Positions 1 to 7,865 of a stretch of DNA of 53,153 nucleotides are shown here, in pieces; position 1 is the stretch's first letter; every line of letters begins with the position of its first letter. Below the pieces are notes generated by a model. The model was not told the origin of the DNA and searched no databases. It was given only the letters and a program-made list of their open reading frames with translations. The stretch lies in the NCBI GenBank assembly GCA_947624895.1, contig CANQMK010000005.1:1-53153 (forward strand). Reading direction: 5' to 3'. A program made the translations under genes and the position numbers. This stretch comes from an uncultured Oscillospiraceae bacterium (GTDB taxonomy: Bacteria > Bacillota > Clostridia > Oscillospirales > Oscillospiraceae).

Positions 1-1652
1 GAAACAATGCCATCCCAGGCTCCCTGGAACAGATTTTTGAACCAGGTCACCACGGAGGAAAACACGCTCACGATGCCGTCCCAGATCTTCTTGAAGAAGC
101 CTACAACAGCACCCCAGGCTTTTTTGATGGCCTCCCACGCCTTCAGGAAGGCCGCCTTGATCTTATCCCAGTTCTTGATACAGACAACGACAATGGCGAT
201 GACTGCGGCGATTGCCAGGACGACCAGACCGATGGGTGAAGTCAGGAACGAGATTGCCGCCCCGATCCCCTTTATGACCGTTGTGACCGTTCGCACGACT
301 CCGATGACGAGCTTTATCGCAGACACAACGCCGACAATGGCAAGGCCGATCTTTGCGATGACCTCACCGAGCTTTACCCACTTCTCGGTATCAACCTCAC
401 CGCTTGCGAAGCCATCAAAGAACTTGGCGAGGCTTGGGGCGATCTTTTCGAGGATGCCCTTTACAAATTCGACAAGGCCGCCAAAGACCTCTTTTGCCCC
501 CTTGGTGATACCGCTCCAGAGGGCTCCCAGTACCGTCTTGATCTTCTCCCAGGCTCCAATGACATTTTCTCGGAACTTGTCGACATCTACCCCGGCCTTC
601 TTCAGTGCCTCACCGATCAGGGAGTCATTCCCCTGCATGAAGTTGATGAAGTCCTCCACCAGGAGAGCCAGCAAGACCACTCCGGCGATGAGGCCAGCGA
701 TCCCCAGGTTCTTCACGGAGAGCAAGCCCTTCAGTGCAGTCAGGCCGGCCTTGATCTTGTCAAGATTGAAGGCGGCAAACAGTAGACCGGCGGTGATGAC
801 CAGAAGCCGAAGGACTCGATCTGCGCCGCCCAGCTTATCGCTCAACCAGATTACGCCGTTTCGTACCCGGTTCAGGACGCCCATGACCATATTGAAGCCA
901 GACACCATCGTCTTGCCGATGGTCTGGGTGATGCCGAGCATCTCGTCGGTCTCCTTCAGCCAGAAGCCCCACTTGTTGCGGATATTCAGGATGGCGTCCG
1001 AGATACCGAAGTTGAGCTGGCTGAAAGCAGCCTCGATGTCTTCCCCGGCATCCAGGAACGCCGCCTTCAGATCCTCGACGGACATCTTGCCGTCGGTTGC
1101 CATCTGGAGCAGCTCAGACTTCGCTACGCCGAGGTGCTTCGCCAGGATATTTGCACCCTCCGGGGCCTTCTCCAAGAGCTGGTTCAAGGTCTCAGAGTCC
1201 ACGATGCCCTTCTGGAAGGACTTGTTCATGGCCTCCATGATGGCCGTGATTTCATTGTCGCTCCGCCCGGCGGTCTTCAAGAGCTTCGTCACGTTCGAGG
1301 AAAACTCTACGGCGTCATCCAGGGGGAACAGATCCTCACTGGATTTGGAGAGGTTGGACACGATGCCAGCCATATCCTTGTAGGAGGTCTTGGCATCGTT
1401 GGCCGCCTCCAGTATCTTCTTCTGGGCAGCGCCGACATCCTCCAAGCTGCTGATAGAGTTGCGGATGCCGTCATTTACGGCATCGAACTCCTCAACCAGG
1501 GAGTTGATGGCGGTCAGGCTGAACCCGATGCCGATTGCGCCCAGCACCTTCGTGGCGGTGCTCTTGATCCCGGAGATGGTGTTGTTGACCTTCTTAACGT
1601 CGCCTTCGTTGACCTTGAAGCCGACCTTGTTGATAAATTCAGCGATTGTCAC
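1..1652 (-). CDS. phage tail tape measure protein (3' end cut by window)
   Basis: The frame is open for 550 residues with no stop before the left edge, so the gene is partial. The GTG at 1652 is 8 nt behind GGAGG; the in-frame ATG at 1658 is only 2 nt behind it and is less likely. The N-terminus (VTIAEFINKVGFKVNEGD) leads into long helical and hydrophobic stretches. The visible C-terminal part has repeated short W/F-rich segments (for example VTWFKNLFQGAWDGIV) typical of tape measure proteins, which set tail length and are ejected with the DNA. It lies directly downstream of the tail chaperone genes, the conserved place for a tape measure. The assignment rests on position, size and composition; no catalytic domain was seen in the visible part. 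Confidence 0.85.
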   Translation of the reverse strand, partial: MTIAEFINKVGFKVNEGDVKKVNNTISGIKSTATKVLGAIGIGFSLTAINSLVEEFDAVNDGIRNSISSLEDVGAAQKKILEAANDAKTSYKDMAGIVSNLSKSSEDLFPLDDAVEFSSNVTKLLKTAGRSDNEITAIMEAMNKSFQKGIVDSETLNQLLEKAPEGANILAKHLGVAKSELLQMATDGKMSVEDLKAAFLDAGEDIEAAFSQLNFGISDAILNIRNKWGFWLKETDEMLGITQTIGKTMVSGFNMVMGVLNRVRNGVIWLSDKLGGADRVLRLLVITAGLLFAAFNLDKIKAGLTALKGLLSVKNLGIAGLIAGVVLLALLVEDFINFMQGNDSLIGEALKKAGVDVDKFRENVIGAWEKIKTVLGALWSGITKGAKEVFGGLVEFVKGILEKIAPSLAKFFDGFASGEVDTEKWVKLGEVIAKIGLAIVGVVSAIKLVIGVVRTVTTVIKGIGAAISFLTSPIGLVVLAIAAVIAIVVVCIKNWDKIKAAFLKAWEAIKKAWGAVVGFFKKIWDGIVSVFSSVVTWFKNLFQGAWDGIV

Positions 1653-1669
1653 GTCCATCACCTCCGCTG

Positions 1670-1698
1670 TTGACTTATTTCGTGTTGCCTGATAGAAT
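1670..1698 (+). promoter_or_regulatory. SigA-type promoter of the rightward moron
   Basis: TTGACT (1670-1675) and TAGAAT (1693-1698) are separated by 17 bp, a near-consensus housekeeping promoter. It points against the surrounding tail operon and lies 45 bp upstream of the moron ATG, so this gene can be expressed in the lysogen. Confidence 0.8.
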
Positions 1699-1742
1699 AT
1701 GTAAACGTAGCCAGCAAACTACTTTTGAAGGGAGTTGTCATC

Positions 1743-2087
1743 ATGTCCGCAAAGAATACAGTCGTCGCCGGCGACTACAAGGGCAAGTCGATCAAGGCTT
1801 CTCTGGGGAGAATCTACATCGACACGCTTCTCGGCAAAGACATCAGCAAAAAGACCGTTGAGAGCTACGAAGTAGTGGGCCAGGACGCTCAGAAAAGCAT
1901 GGGGAGCGGTATCGCCAAAGGCATCATTGGAGGCGCCTTGCTTGGCGGTATCGGCGCAATCGCCGGTGCGTCTTCCGGCAAAAGCAAGGTCACTTACACC
2001 GTCTCCATCGTGTTCAAGGACGGTAAAAGGGCTCTTTGCGAACTGGACGAAGATATGTACAAGCGGGTCATCAAGGCCCTATATTGA
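1743..2087 (+). CDS. moron protein with glycine-zipper segment
   Basis: A 114-residue protein encoded against the direction of the whole tail operon. ATG at 1743 follows AAGGGAG with 8 nt spacing; an in-frame TTG at 1725 has no such support. Residues about 50-75 form a glycine-zipper/membrane-like stretch (SGIAKGIIGGALLGGIG), followed by a beta-rich tail ending in FKDGKRALCELD. Comparable small glycine-zipper proteins occur as phage accessory genes, but I know of no proven function. With its own promoter and terminator it fits a moron expressed from the prophage, for instance in host fitness or superinfection exclusion. That role is inference from layout only. Confidence 0.85.
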   Translation: MSAKNTVVAGDYKGKSIKASLGRIYIDTLLGKDISKKTVESYEVVGQDAQKSMGSGIAKGIIGGALLGGIGAIAGASSGKSKVTYTVSIVFKDGKRALCELDEDMYKRVIKALY

Positions 2088-2094
2088 AGCACCG

Positions 2095-2129
2095 GGAGGC
2101 CGCAGGCTGGGACCTGCGACCTCCTTTTT
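2095..2129 (+). terminator. intrinsic terminator of the moron
   Basis: GGAGG-CCGCAGG pairs with CCTGCG-ACCTCC (small internal mismatches) and is followed by TTTTT, 7 nt after the moron stop codon. Together with the upstream promoter it makes the moron a self-contained transcription unit. Confidence 0.8.
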
Positions 2130-2150
2130 GCTGTGTCAGGCGCACAAATT

Positions 2151-2183
2151 ATCCCGCTCCCAGTGAAGGGGCGGGATATTTTC
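2151..2183. terminator. second hairpin between convergent moron and tail chaperone genes
   Basis: ATCCCGC and GCGGGAT form a 7-bp stem around a 13-nt loop, followed on the + strand by ATTTTCT. It lies just beyond the stop of the frameshifted tail chaperone (2183) and could be a weak bidirectional terminator. The T-tract is poor on the - strand. Confidence 0.4.
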
Positions 2184-2449
2184 TACGTCTGAACCTTATT
2201 CTTCAGTTCTTCGGCTTGACCTCGTTCAATGTCCATGTCCATGCAGTAGAGGGCATAGAGCTTCAGCGCCTCATCGAGGGTGTAGACCGTTTCCAGCTCC
2301 ATTTTTGAAGCCAGCCGAGCCTTGATGAGGACATACATCCTCATCTCCAGCTCAGTGAATTGGGATAGGTCTAATTCGCCCCATCGGCCATAATCGCAGT
2401 CTCCTTCTGGCCTTGCTCTTGGTCTCCAAATAGGGCTGCGATTTTCTTG
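2183..2449 (-). CDS. -1 frameshift extension of tail assembly chaperone (T domain)
   Basis: This 88-codon frame has no convincing start of its own and is the -1 frame relative to the upstream chaperone gene. It is open from the slippery site at 2449-2455 to TAG at 2183-2185. A ribosome slipping there would make a fusion of about 235 residues. The extension is acidic/helical (for example RLASKMELETVYTLDEALKL), as expected for the T part of the G/GT chaperone pairs that coat the tape measure protein in long-tailed phages. An internal ATG (in EMRMYVLIK) behind GGAG could alternatively start a roughly 50-residue protein. Confidence 0.75.
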   Translation of the reverse strand, partial: QENRSPIWRPRARPEGDCDYGRWGELDLSQFTELEMRMYVLIKARLASKMELETVYTLDEALKLYALYCMDMDIERGQAEELKNKVQT

Positions 2450-2889
2450 AAAAAACCGTTGAAGTTCAGGCGGATGACCTCGAAGGCCAGGATGAACATA
2501 TCCTGAACGTCGCCGCAGAACACCTCGTCGGCGATGTCCTTGTTCAGGACCTTCACTTCCCCGCCGGTTGCCTCACACTCGACGGAGATGTTGCCGCTCT
2601 CGATCAGGAGCTTCCTCATCAAGCGCTCCAGGCTCTCGCCGGACAGGCCGGAAAACGACTTCGTCAGGACCGGAAGGGCATCGTCGATCTCAACATCCAT
2701 GAGGCTTGCGGTCTTGTCCTTCAGGTTATCCCCCTGCCCTGCCGCAACGATGCTGGCGAGTCCGCCCAGAACGGGCGTCAGGACAGAGGCCAGCTCACCG
2801 CTGATGTTGACGGCGGCAAATGCCGGGAACGGCTTCAGGTAAAACTTATTCTCACCGATGACCTTCTCGGTGACTTCCATGCGCTTCAT
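2371..2889 (-). CDS. tail assembly chaperone (G protein)
   Basis: A 172-residue protein lying between the tail tube gene and the tape measure gene, the fixed position of tail assembly chaperones, which help the tape measure fold and recruit tube subunits. ATG at 2889 is used; TTG at 2895 is the alternative. The upstream ribosome site is AAAGGGGG. Near the end the codons GGT TTT TTC contain the classic slippery heptamer T TTT TTC, giving the overlapping -1 extension described separately. The unshifted product ends in an acidic, Gln-rich tail. No motif beyond family position and the frameshift signal identifies it, but that combination is highly characteristic. Confidence 0.85.
   Translation of the reverse strand: MKRMEVTEKVIGENKFYLKPFPAFAAVNISGELASVLTPVLGGLASIVAAGQGDNLKDKTASLMDVEIDDALPVLTKSFSGLSGESLERLMRKLLIESGNISVECEATGGEVKVLNKDIADEVFCGDVQDMFILAFEVIRLNFNGFFKKIAALFGDQEQGQKETAIMADGAN
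2449..2455 (-). promoter_or_regulatory. programmed -1 ribosomal frameshift site (TTTTTTC)
   Basis: The heptamer T TTT TTC is in the correct phase (last T of GGT, then TTT TTC) in the chaperone frame. Both the P-site and A-site tRNA-Phe can re-pair after slipping back one base. The -1 frame stays open for 88 codons beyond it. Confidence 0.8.
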
Positions 2890-2914
2890 GCTCAATAACC
2901 CCCTTTATTGATTT

Positions 2915-2944
2915 GAGGAGCCGCCCCACAAGGGACGGCTCCTC
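2915..2944. other. stable hairpin after the tail tube gene
   Basis: GAGGAGCCG and CGGCTCCTC form a perfect 9-bp stem just 6 nt downstream of the tail tube stop codon (in - strand terms). It has no T-tract on the - strand, so mRNA 3'-end protection or partial attenuation is more likely than full termination. Confidence 0.6.
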
Positions 2945-2950
2945 GGTACT

Positions 2951-3370
2951 TTACTCGTTCAGCTCGCCTTCGCCGGTGTGGATCTCCCACTCACGATTGG
3001 CGGCTTCCTTGCCGAACCCACGGGATGCAGGCTTGGCGACCCAGGCGGAGTCGGTGCTGAACACCATACCGCCCTTCAGGTCCTTAATCAGGAGCGGGAA
3101 CATACCGTCGCCGGTCTGCTTGTCCTGGTTGTACTTCTGCTGAAGGAAAGAGTTGGTGTCCGAGGTCATCAGCACAGACAGCTTGACGATGAACGTACCA
3201 TCGGGGCTGATGCTACGGACGATCTCGCCGTCACAGCCGACCTTCTTGGTGATGCCGTCGCCGTTCGGGTCGATGGTGATAAAGCTGTCCTCGGCGTAGC
3301 CGGAGGCGATGTGGGCCCCCAGGGCCATCGTGACTTCCTTCGGATTATAGGTCTTGACCTTTCCTGCCAT
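2951..3370 (-). CDS. phage tail tube protein (DUF3277-like)
   Basis: A 139-residue structural protein forming the inner tube of the contractile tail. The N-terminus YNPKEVTMALGAHIASGY, followed by a TKKVGCDGEIVRSISPDGT segment and a T/S-rich beta core, matches the phage tail tube pattern of the DUF3277 kind. It sits directly after the sheath gene, the standard sheath-tube order of myoviruses. A strong hairpin follows its stop codon. Family naming is from remembered sequence features and was not tested by a search. Confidence 0.85.
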   Translation of the reverse strand: MAGKVKTYNPKEVTMALGAHIASGYAEDSFITIDPNGDGITKKVGCDGEIVRSISPDGTFIVKLSVLMTSDTNSFLQQKYNQDKQTGDGMFPLLIKDLKGGMVFSTDSAWVAKPASRGFGKEAANREWEIHTGEGELNE

Positions 3371-3387
3371 CGCTTACCCCTCCTTCC

Positions 3388-4965
3388 TTACAGAGCGTAG
3401 GTCAGACTGCCCTTGAGCTCCGCAAAATGGATAGCTCCGGCCAGCCGGGCCTTGAACTTGCACTTGGTCAGCTTGCGGGACGCCTTCTCCGCCTGGGACA
3501 GACTGGCGGAGCGGGGCACAGAGGTGGCGTAGCCGGGAATGGCGTTGCCGTCCTCGTCGTACTCGGTCTCGGCGATGCCGCCGGCGTCCTGCCCAGCCTT
3601 CAGGGAGGCCAGCATGGCGTTCTGGATCAGGCCGATACCGCCGTCGGTGAAGGGCACCTTGGGCGTGGTGGCGAAGACGTTCACCACCCGGACCAGCATA
3701 TCGTTCTTCAGCCAGTCACGGAACCGGATGGTGTCGGCCCACTCGCCAGCCCTGACAGCTCCGCCGAGGGTGAGGTCCCGACTGCCGACCGTCACATAAT
3801 AGTTCAGGTTGGCGTCCCTCAGGGCCTTCATCTCCGTGGAGGTCAGCTTGGACGGGTAGACACCAGACAGCCCCTTGAAAGCGGTGGTCTCACTGCCAGA
3901 GCTGTAATTCAGCCACTTGGCAGCAAAGGCCACGTTCGCATACAGGTTGGCGTCCGGGATCTCTTCGTCAGGCTGGGAGGTGCTCTCCCGGCCGTAGATG
4001 CCGATGGTACGGTAGTAGACCGCACCGACGGTGGCCTCATTGGCGCCGTCCTTGCCCTTGCCAAAGAAGCCCAGCTCCGTGTAGAGGAACAGCTTCTCGT
4101 TGGACTCGATGGCGGCGGCGATGTCCTCGTACTGGCTGGCATCAACGCCGGCAGTGCAGAGCACATACCAGCCGTTGGTCGCCAGGGCCCGTCTGATGGT
4201 GTCGGCGGGAGCCTCCACCTCAGTGGTGGGGTCGTTGAGGGGTTCATCCTCCACAGGAACCTCGCCTTCGGCTGCCTCCCGCAGATTGTCGGGGTCGGGG
4301 TAGGCCACGGTCACACCGTAGGAAACGCCCAGGGCGCCCTCCTTCTCAATGTCGACCACGGCCTTGACGCTCTCGCCGCCTTTGGTCATAGCGGCGATTT
4401 CAGAGAACACGGGCAGGGCCTTCAGGCTCTTGGCGTCCGTGACCTTCTTGCCGCCGACACTCACGGTGTACCCCTGCTCGGTCAGAGCGGTGAGGGCATC
4501 GACCAAACCGGTGTTCTTCACACCGGTGACGGGGCCCGTCAGGTCGACGTACAACCGCCGGGCGGTGTCGTCGAAGATAACAGTACAGCCGGTCAGGCCC
4601 TCCTTGGTGCCGACGTTGGCGGTCAGCACGGCGTTCGTGTCCTCAATGGTCTGGGCGGCGGCGACGGCCTCCGCAGACTTCTTCTGGATGGCGATGTACA
4701 CAGCCGTGGGCTTGGGACTCTGGGAGAACGCCACACGGGCGGCCACGCCGACGGGGTCAGCTCCCTCGCCGGTGGTCACGAAGCCGAGGGCCTCGACTTC
4801 GGAGATGTCGGAGTAAACCCCAACGTCCGGGATGACCAGAGGCGGCTTCGGGCCTTTGGCGGGGCCAGGACCCATAATCAGCAGATTGTCGAAGCTGGTA
4901 TCGTCCACAATGGGGCTCTCGATGTCGATGTCAACCGTGGCAATCTGTTCGTAGTTCTTGCTCAT
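3388..4965 (-). CDS. contractile tail sheath protein (DUF3383-like)
   Basis: A 525-residue protein with the N-terminal pattern LLIMGPGP...[16 protein letters not shown] and the C-terminal pattern [16 protein letters not shown] known from DUF3383/sheath-like proteins. It forms the contractile outer sheath that drives the tube through the host envelope. ATG at 4965 follows AAAGGAGG and overlaps the TGA of the upstream terminator gene (ATGA), so the two are translationally coupled. Presence of this gene makes the phage a myovirus. A negatively charged insertion ([17 protein letters not shown]) in the middle is probably a surface-exposed loop. Confidence 0.9.
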   Translation of the reverse strand: MSKNYEQIATVDIDIESPIVDDTSFDNLLIMGPGPAKGPKPPLVIPDVGVYSDISEVEALGFVTTGEGADPVGVAARVAFSQSPKPTAVYIAIQKKSAEAVAAAQTIEDTNAVLTANVGTKEGLTGCTVIFDDTARRLYVDLTGPVTGVKNTGLVDALTALTEQGYTVSVGGKKVTDAKSLKALPVFSEIAAMTKGGESVKAVVDIEKEGALGVSYGVTVAYPDPDNLREAAEGEVPVEDEPLNDPTTEVEAPADTIRRALATNGWYVLCTAGVDASQYEDIAAAIESNEKLFLYTELGFFGKGKDGANEATVGAVYYRTIGIYGRESTSQPDEEIPDANLYANVAFAAKWLNYSSGSETTAFKGLSGVYPSKLTSTEMKALRDANLNYYVTVGSRDLTLGGAVRAGEWADTIRFRDWLKNDMLVRVVNVFATTPKVPFTDGGIGLIQNAMLASLKAGQDAGGIAETEYDEDGNAIPGYATSVPRSASLSQAEKASRKLTKCKFKARLAGAIHFAELKGSLTYAL

Positions 4966-5696
4966 TGCACCTTTTCCTCCTTTACTTCGGCTTCGGTGAA
5001 GTAGCCGGTCTCTTCGTCCGCCAGGTCCTTGGTGCCGCCGCCGCTGTCGGTTTCGGCGAACTCAGGCCGGAGCACAGGGTCGCCCTTTTGGGGCCAGTCA
5101 CCGGTCTGGCTCTCCGTTTCCACAGGCGGCTCCGTGGTGTAGACGGGTTCTCCCGTCTCAGGGTCGATCTCACCCGTCGGGTACTTGAGGCTGCTCTCCT
5201 TGAGGACAGCAGTTCTCCCAATGGCACGTTGGGTGAAGTAGAACATAACAGTCATGCGTGACCGGTACTGGTAGGTCGTGTCATTTACCACCGCCGTCAA
5301 GCACTGAACGTCACCGTCAATCAGGATGCTCACGTCGTTCTTGTGGCACCAGTCGACGGTGTAGTCCGAGCCGAGGAAGTCCGCAAAGGCCAGCAGGTCA
5401 TCCTCTGAGCTGTCGGCGTAGGCCACGATGGCCCCAGACTCCTCATCCACCACGGGCGCCCCGTTGGTGAACAGGTCAATCGTGATGGAGAGCCGGGACA
5501 GGTAGTTGCCGACACGTTCCCCGCTTATGACCTCGTAGACCGGGGCCGACGGGCGGTGTACAGGGCCGGGTGTCAGAAGCACAAGGGGTATCTTCTGCAT
5601 GGGGGTCCGGCTCTGGTTTGCGAAGACCACGTTTGCCCCTCCGAAATACGACTGCGTCAGGGCCTGGAATAGGGACTTCGCTTGCTCAACCCTCAT
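4962..5696 (-). CDS. tail/neck terminator protein (LIC_12616-like)
   Basis: A 244-residue protein. The start chosen is ATG 5696, 8 nt behind AAGGAGG; GTG 5714 lies upstream of that site and is rejected. Features such as [27 protein letters not shown] and [17 protein letters not shown] match neck/tail terminator proteins that cap the finished tail of myoviruses. The C-terminal 70 residues are acidic, Pro/Glu-rich and probably disordered. It overlaps the start of the sheath gene, as expected for a terminator encoded immediately before the sheath. Confidence 0.75.
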   Translation of the reverse strand: MRVEQAKSLFQALTQSYFGGANVVFANQSRTPMQKIPLVLLTPGPVHRPSAPVYEVISGERVGNYLSRLSITIDLFTNGAPVVDEESGAIVAYADSSEDDLLAFADFLGSDYTVDWCHKNDVSILIDGDVQCLTAVVNDTTYQYRSRMTVMFYFTQRAIGRTAVLKESSLKYPTGEIDPETGEPVYTTEPPVETESQTGDWPQKGDPVLRPEFAETDSGGGTKDLADEETGYFTEAEVKEEKVQ

Positions 5697-6273
5697 CGGC
5701 AGCACCTCCTTCACCGAACAGCCTCATGACCGCATCGTCGCTGGCGGTCTCCACGGAGAGGTAGCCCTCCTCATCGACCATAAGGCCGGAGCCGTCCTTG
5801 ACCATAACGCCTCCAACGGTGTCCTTGGTGGCCGGCGGCATCTCAACCTCAGTCACGATGGGCAGGGCAGCCCTGTCTACCTTGTTCGGGTCCTCGGTGG
5901 GCGGGTCAACGGTGTCAGCGGCCCTTGGGCTGTTCGCCGGCACCTCGCAGAACTGATAGTTCAGGTGGCCCAGCAGCGTGTGGTCAAACTCCTGGGCGGC
6001 AGTACACTCATACCACTCGCCTTTGTAGAGGATCAGGTCGCCCTTCACACCGGTCTCTTGGCTGGCCGGTGTGAGAACATCGGTGCCGTGGCCCTCCAGG
6101 TGCTTCATCTTCCGCTCACCTTCGGGCAACGCCTGCATGGCGTCGGTGCCCATCGGGTGAACGTGGAGGCTCACGACATCGTCTTCTCTCCCGGAGGTGA
6201 TATAGCCACGCACATTCTTGGGCTCACCAAAGCGGCGGCGCCAATACTTCTTGTTGAAAATCGTAATGTTCAC
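5686..6273 (-). CDS. neck-region protein with C-terminal cap repeat
   Basis: A 195-residue protein starting with GTG 6273 behind GGGGTGG. The N-terminal 100 residues include KYWRRRFGEPKNVRGYI and a YKGEWYECTAAQEFDHT strand pattern seen in small head-tail joining proteins, but I do not recognise the family with certainty. Residues about 150-185 carry ATKDTVGGVMVKDGSGL then MVDEEGYLSVE, a module also found at the end of the DUF4054 gene two genes upstream. Such GGVxVGxGLxVDxxGxLS modules occur in phage head fibres. It sits between the gp10-like and terminator genes, so a role in the neck or as a surface decoration is likely. Confidence 0.7.
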   Translation of the reverse strand: MNITIFNKKYWRRRFGEPKNVRGYITSGREDDVVSLHVHPMGTDAMQALPEGERKMKHLEGHGTDVLTPASQETGVKGDLILYKGEWYECTAAQEFDHTLLGHLNYQFCEVPANSPRAADTVDPPTEDPNKVDRAALPIVTEVEMPPATKDTVGGVMVKDGSGLMVDEEGYLSVETASDDAVMRLFGEGGAADEG

Positions 6274-6275
6274 GG

Positions 6276-6731
6276 CTATCCACCCCGCTTCTTGACAACG
6301 TAGTTGACCGACTGCCTCATGTGGCCGGTGTCGATCAGGGGCTTTTCCGACCCCTTCTTCTTGACGGTGCTGGGGGCGTTTGGGGCGAACTCCCCATCGA
6401 CGATCTCTTCCTGGACGAGACCCTTCACGGTGACGCCCAAAACATCGAGGGCCTGCTCTGCGCTTTTGCCGGCGACAATGGCTTTGTTGACCTGGTCGCA
6501 GGCGGCTTGGAGTTCCTTCTCGTGCTTCTCGAAGCTCTGCTTCATGAATGGCCGGGCAGGCGTATCAGAGGTTCCGAGTTCGTTAAAGGCGGCAATCTCC
6601 GCAACAGAGGCGCCATCCTCATACGTCTCATCACCCTGAAAGCCCACCCGGACCTCCAGCTTTGCGAGCTTCTCCAGCTCTTTGAAGTATCTCTTGCCCT
6701 CCGGCGTCATGTCAGAGAAACCGAGCGCCAT
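6276..6731 (-). CDS. HK97-gp10-like neck protein
   Basis: A 151-residue protein. ATG 6731 overlaps the stop of the preceding gene (TGATG) and has GGAGG 7 nt upstream; longer in-frame starts run through Arg-rich shadow sequence of that gene. The pattern FNELGT...PARPF followed by PLIDTGHMRQSVNYVV is characteristic of HK97 gp10-like head-tail joining proteins, which link the connector to the tail. Gene order (DUF4054, gp10-like, terminator, sheath) supports the call. Confidence 0.85.
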   Translation of the reverse strand: MALGFSDMTPEGKRYFKELEKLAKLEVRVGFQGDETYEDGASVAEIAAFNELGTSDTPARPFMKQSFEKHEKELQAACDQVNKAIVAGKSAEQALDVLGVTVKGLVQEEIVDGEFAPNAPSTVKKKGSEKPLIDTGHMRQSVNYVVKKRGG

Positions 6732-7297
6732 CACTTGCCCTCCATCATGTCGGTGACATCGGCGGCGGTGGCCTTGTCGATGGACAGGTTGCCGTCGGCG
6801 TCCAGCTTCAAGCCGGAGCCAGGGCGAACCCGCACACCACCGAGCTTGTCTTTGCCTGCGATGGGGACGGCTTTGGCGGTCTCCGTGTTCCTCTTCCCTG
6901 CCGACCCACTCAGCATCTCGCCACCGCAATGGATGGGCACGATCACCGACCGTCTGAGCTGAAGATACTGGACGCCGTATGCGGTCAGGCCGAGTTCGGC
7001 ATCCGTTGCGAGGTTGGAACTCTGATTTGCCCCGAAGCTGATGCTGCTACCGCCCTCGGACACGCTTCCAACAGCGAAACCGATGCCGATAGCGCCCAGA
7101 TCTCCAAGCGGGTTCTCGCCATTTCCGGCCATCTTCAGCTTGTGGCAGACCAGATAGGCGAGCGCCTGCTCGTACAGCTTGCCGAACTGCTTCTTGCTCA
7201 CCATAGGGCGGAGCATCTCAACCCACAGCTCAAGCTCACCGTCCTTGACGGCGGCAAACTCCTTACCAATCAGCCGGATATACTCAATGACCTTCAT
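6731..7297 (-). CDS. DUF4054-like head-tail adaptor with C-terminal cap repeat
   Basis: A 188-residue protein. ATG 7297 lies behind AGGGGTG; a GTG at 7306 overlaps that site. The N-terminal part ([17 protein letters not shown], then [13 protein letters not shown], then [13 protein letters not shown]) matches DUF4054 adaptor proteins of the phage neck. From about residue 148 a separate module begins: [19 protein letters not shown] then DADGNLSID. The same module ends the protein encoded at 5686-6273, suggesting a duplicated external domain. It is coupled to the gp10-like gene by a one-base overlap. Confidence 0.8.
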   Translation of the reverse strand: MKVIEYIRLIGKEFAAVKDGELELWVEMLRPMVSKKQFGKLYEQALAYLVCHKLKMAGNGENPLGDLGAIGIGFAVGSVSEGGSSISFGANQSSNLATDAELGLTAYGVQYLQLRRSVIVPIHCGGEMLSGSAGKRNTETAKAVPIAGKDKLGGVRVRPGSGLKLDADGNLSIDKATAADVTDMMEGK

Positions 7298-7309
7298 GGC
7301 GATCACCCC

Positions 7310-7738
7310 TTACTTGCCGGCCTTGGTGCCCTCTTTGGCGCCCTCCTTGCCAGCCTTGGCAGCTTCCTCAGCGGCCTTCTTGGCAGCCTCCTCCTCAGCC
7401 TTCTTCTTGGCCTCGGCGGCGGCCTTTTCCTCGGCAGCCTTCTTGGCGGCCTCCTCGGCCTCCTTGGCGGCGGCTTCCTCAGCGGCCTTCTTGGCGTTGG
7501 CCTCAGCGACCATACGGGCGGCAGCCTCCTCGACAGCCTTCTTGAAAACGGGATCCTCGGTGTCGACAACGGTGGCGACATTGGCCGGGGCAGCGACATC
7601 GACGAGCTTGCCCTGTTCAATGAACAGTTTGATGGCGGGGCACCCGGCGGTGGCCTTGTCGACCTCGATGGTGCCACCGGGCATCACGACGGACGTGCCG
7701 ATATTGATGATCTTCGTGCTGACGTTCACGAGCTTCAT
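7310..7738 (-). CDS. head-region protein with Ala/Lys/Glu-rich helical tail
   Basis: A 142-residue protein starting at ATG 7738, 7 nt after GGAGGT. Residues 1-60 are beta-like (KLVNVSTKIINIGTSVVMPG). From about residue 68 to the end the protein is almost only Ala, Lys and Glu (for example AAEEAAAKEAEEAAKK), predicting a single long charged helix or coiled coil. It lies between the major capsid and neck genes. Similar short virion proteins occur there, but I cannot assign a function. The low-complexity coding stretch produces long false frames on the opposite strand. Confidence 0.8.
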   Translation of the reverse strand: MKLVNVSTKIINIGTSVVMPGGTIEVDKATAGCPAIKLFIEQGKLVDVAAPANVATVVDTEDPVFKKAVEEAAARMVAEANAKKAAEEAAAKEAEEAAKKAAEEKAAAEAKKKAEEEAAKKAAEEAAKAGKEGAKEGTKAGK

Positions 7739-7821
7739 AACTTTTACCTCCAATTCATAATGTGCGGCGTCAGAGCGGTCCCCCTTTGCCGCTTCTTCGT
7801 CGGCCTGTTGCCTGAAATGAT

Positions 7822-7854
7822 GCGGGGAGGTAGCCAGTTGGCTAACCTCCCCGC
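7822..7854. terminator. strong hairpin after the major capsid gene
   Basis: GCGGGGAGGT and ACCTCCCCGC plus inner GGCTA/TAGCC pairs form a near-perfect stem with a short AACT-type loop, 12 nt after the capsid stop. On the - strand only ATCATTTC follows, so termination may be partial; on the + strand AAAATTTTT follows. It probably stabilises or attenuates the capsid message. Confidence 0.6.
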
Positions 7855-7865
7855 AAAATTTTTCC

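Noticed and set aside
7..1383. Long open frames on the + strand opposite the tape measure, sheath, capsid and portal genes (for example 7-1383, 3427-5004, 8199-9533, 11638-12960)
   Set aside because: They mirror codon structure of real - strand genes in GC-rich DNA, lack ribosome sites, and give Arg/Ser- or Leu/Gly/His-rich proteins without domain character.
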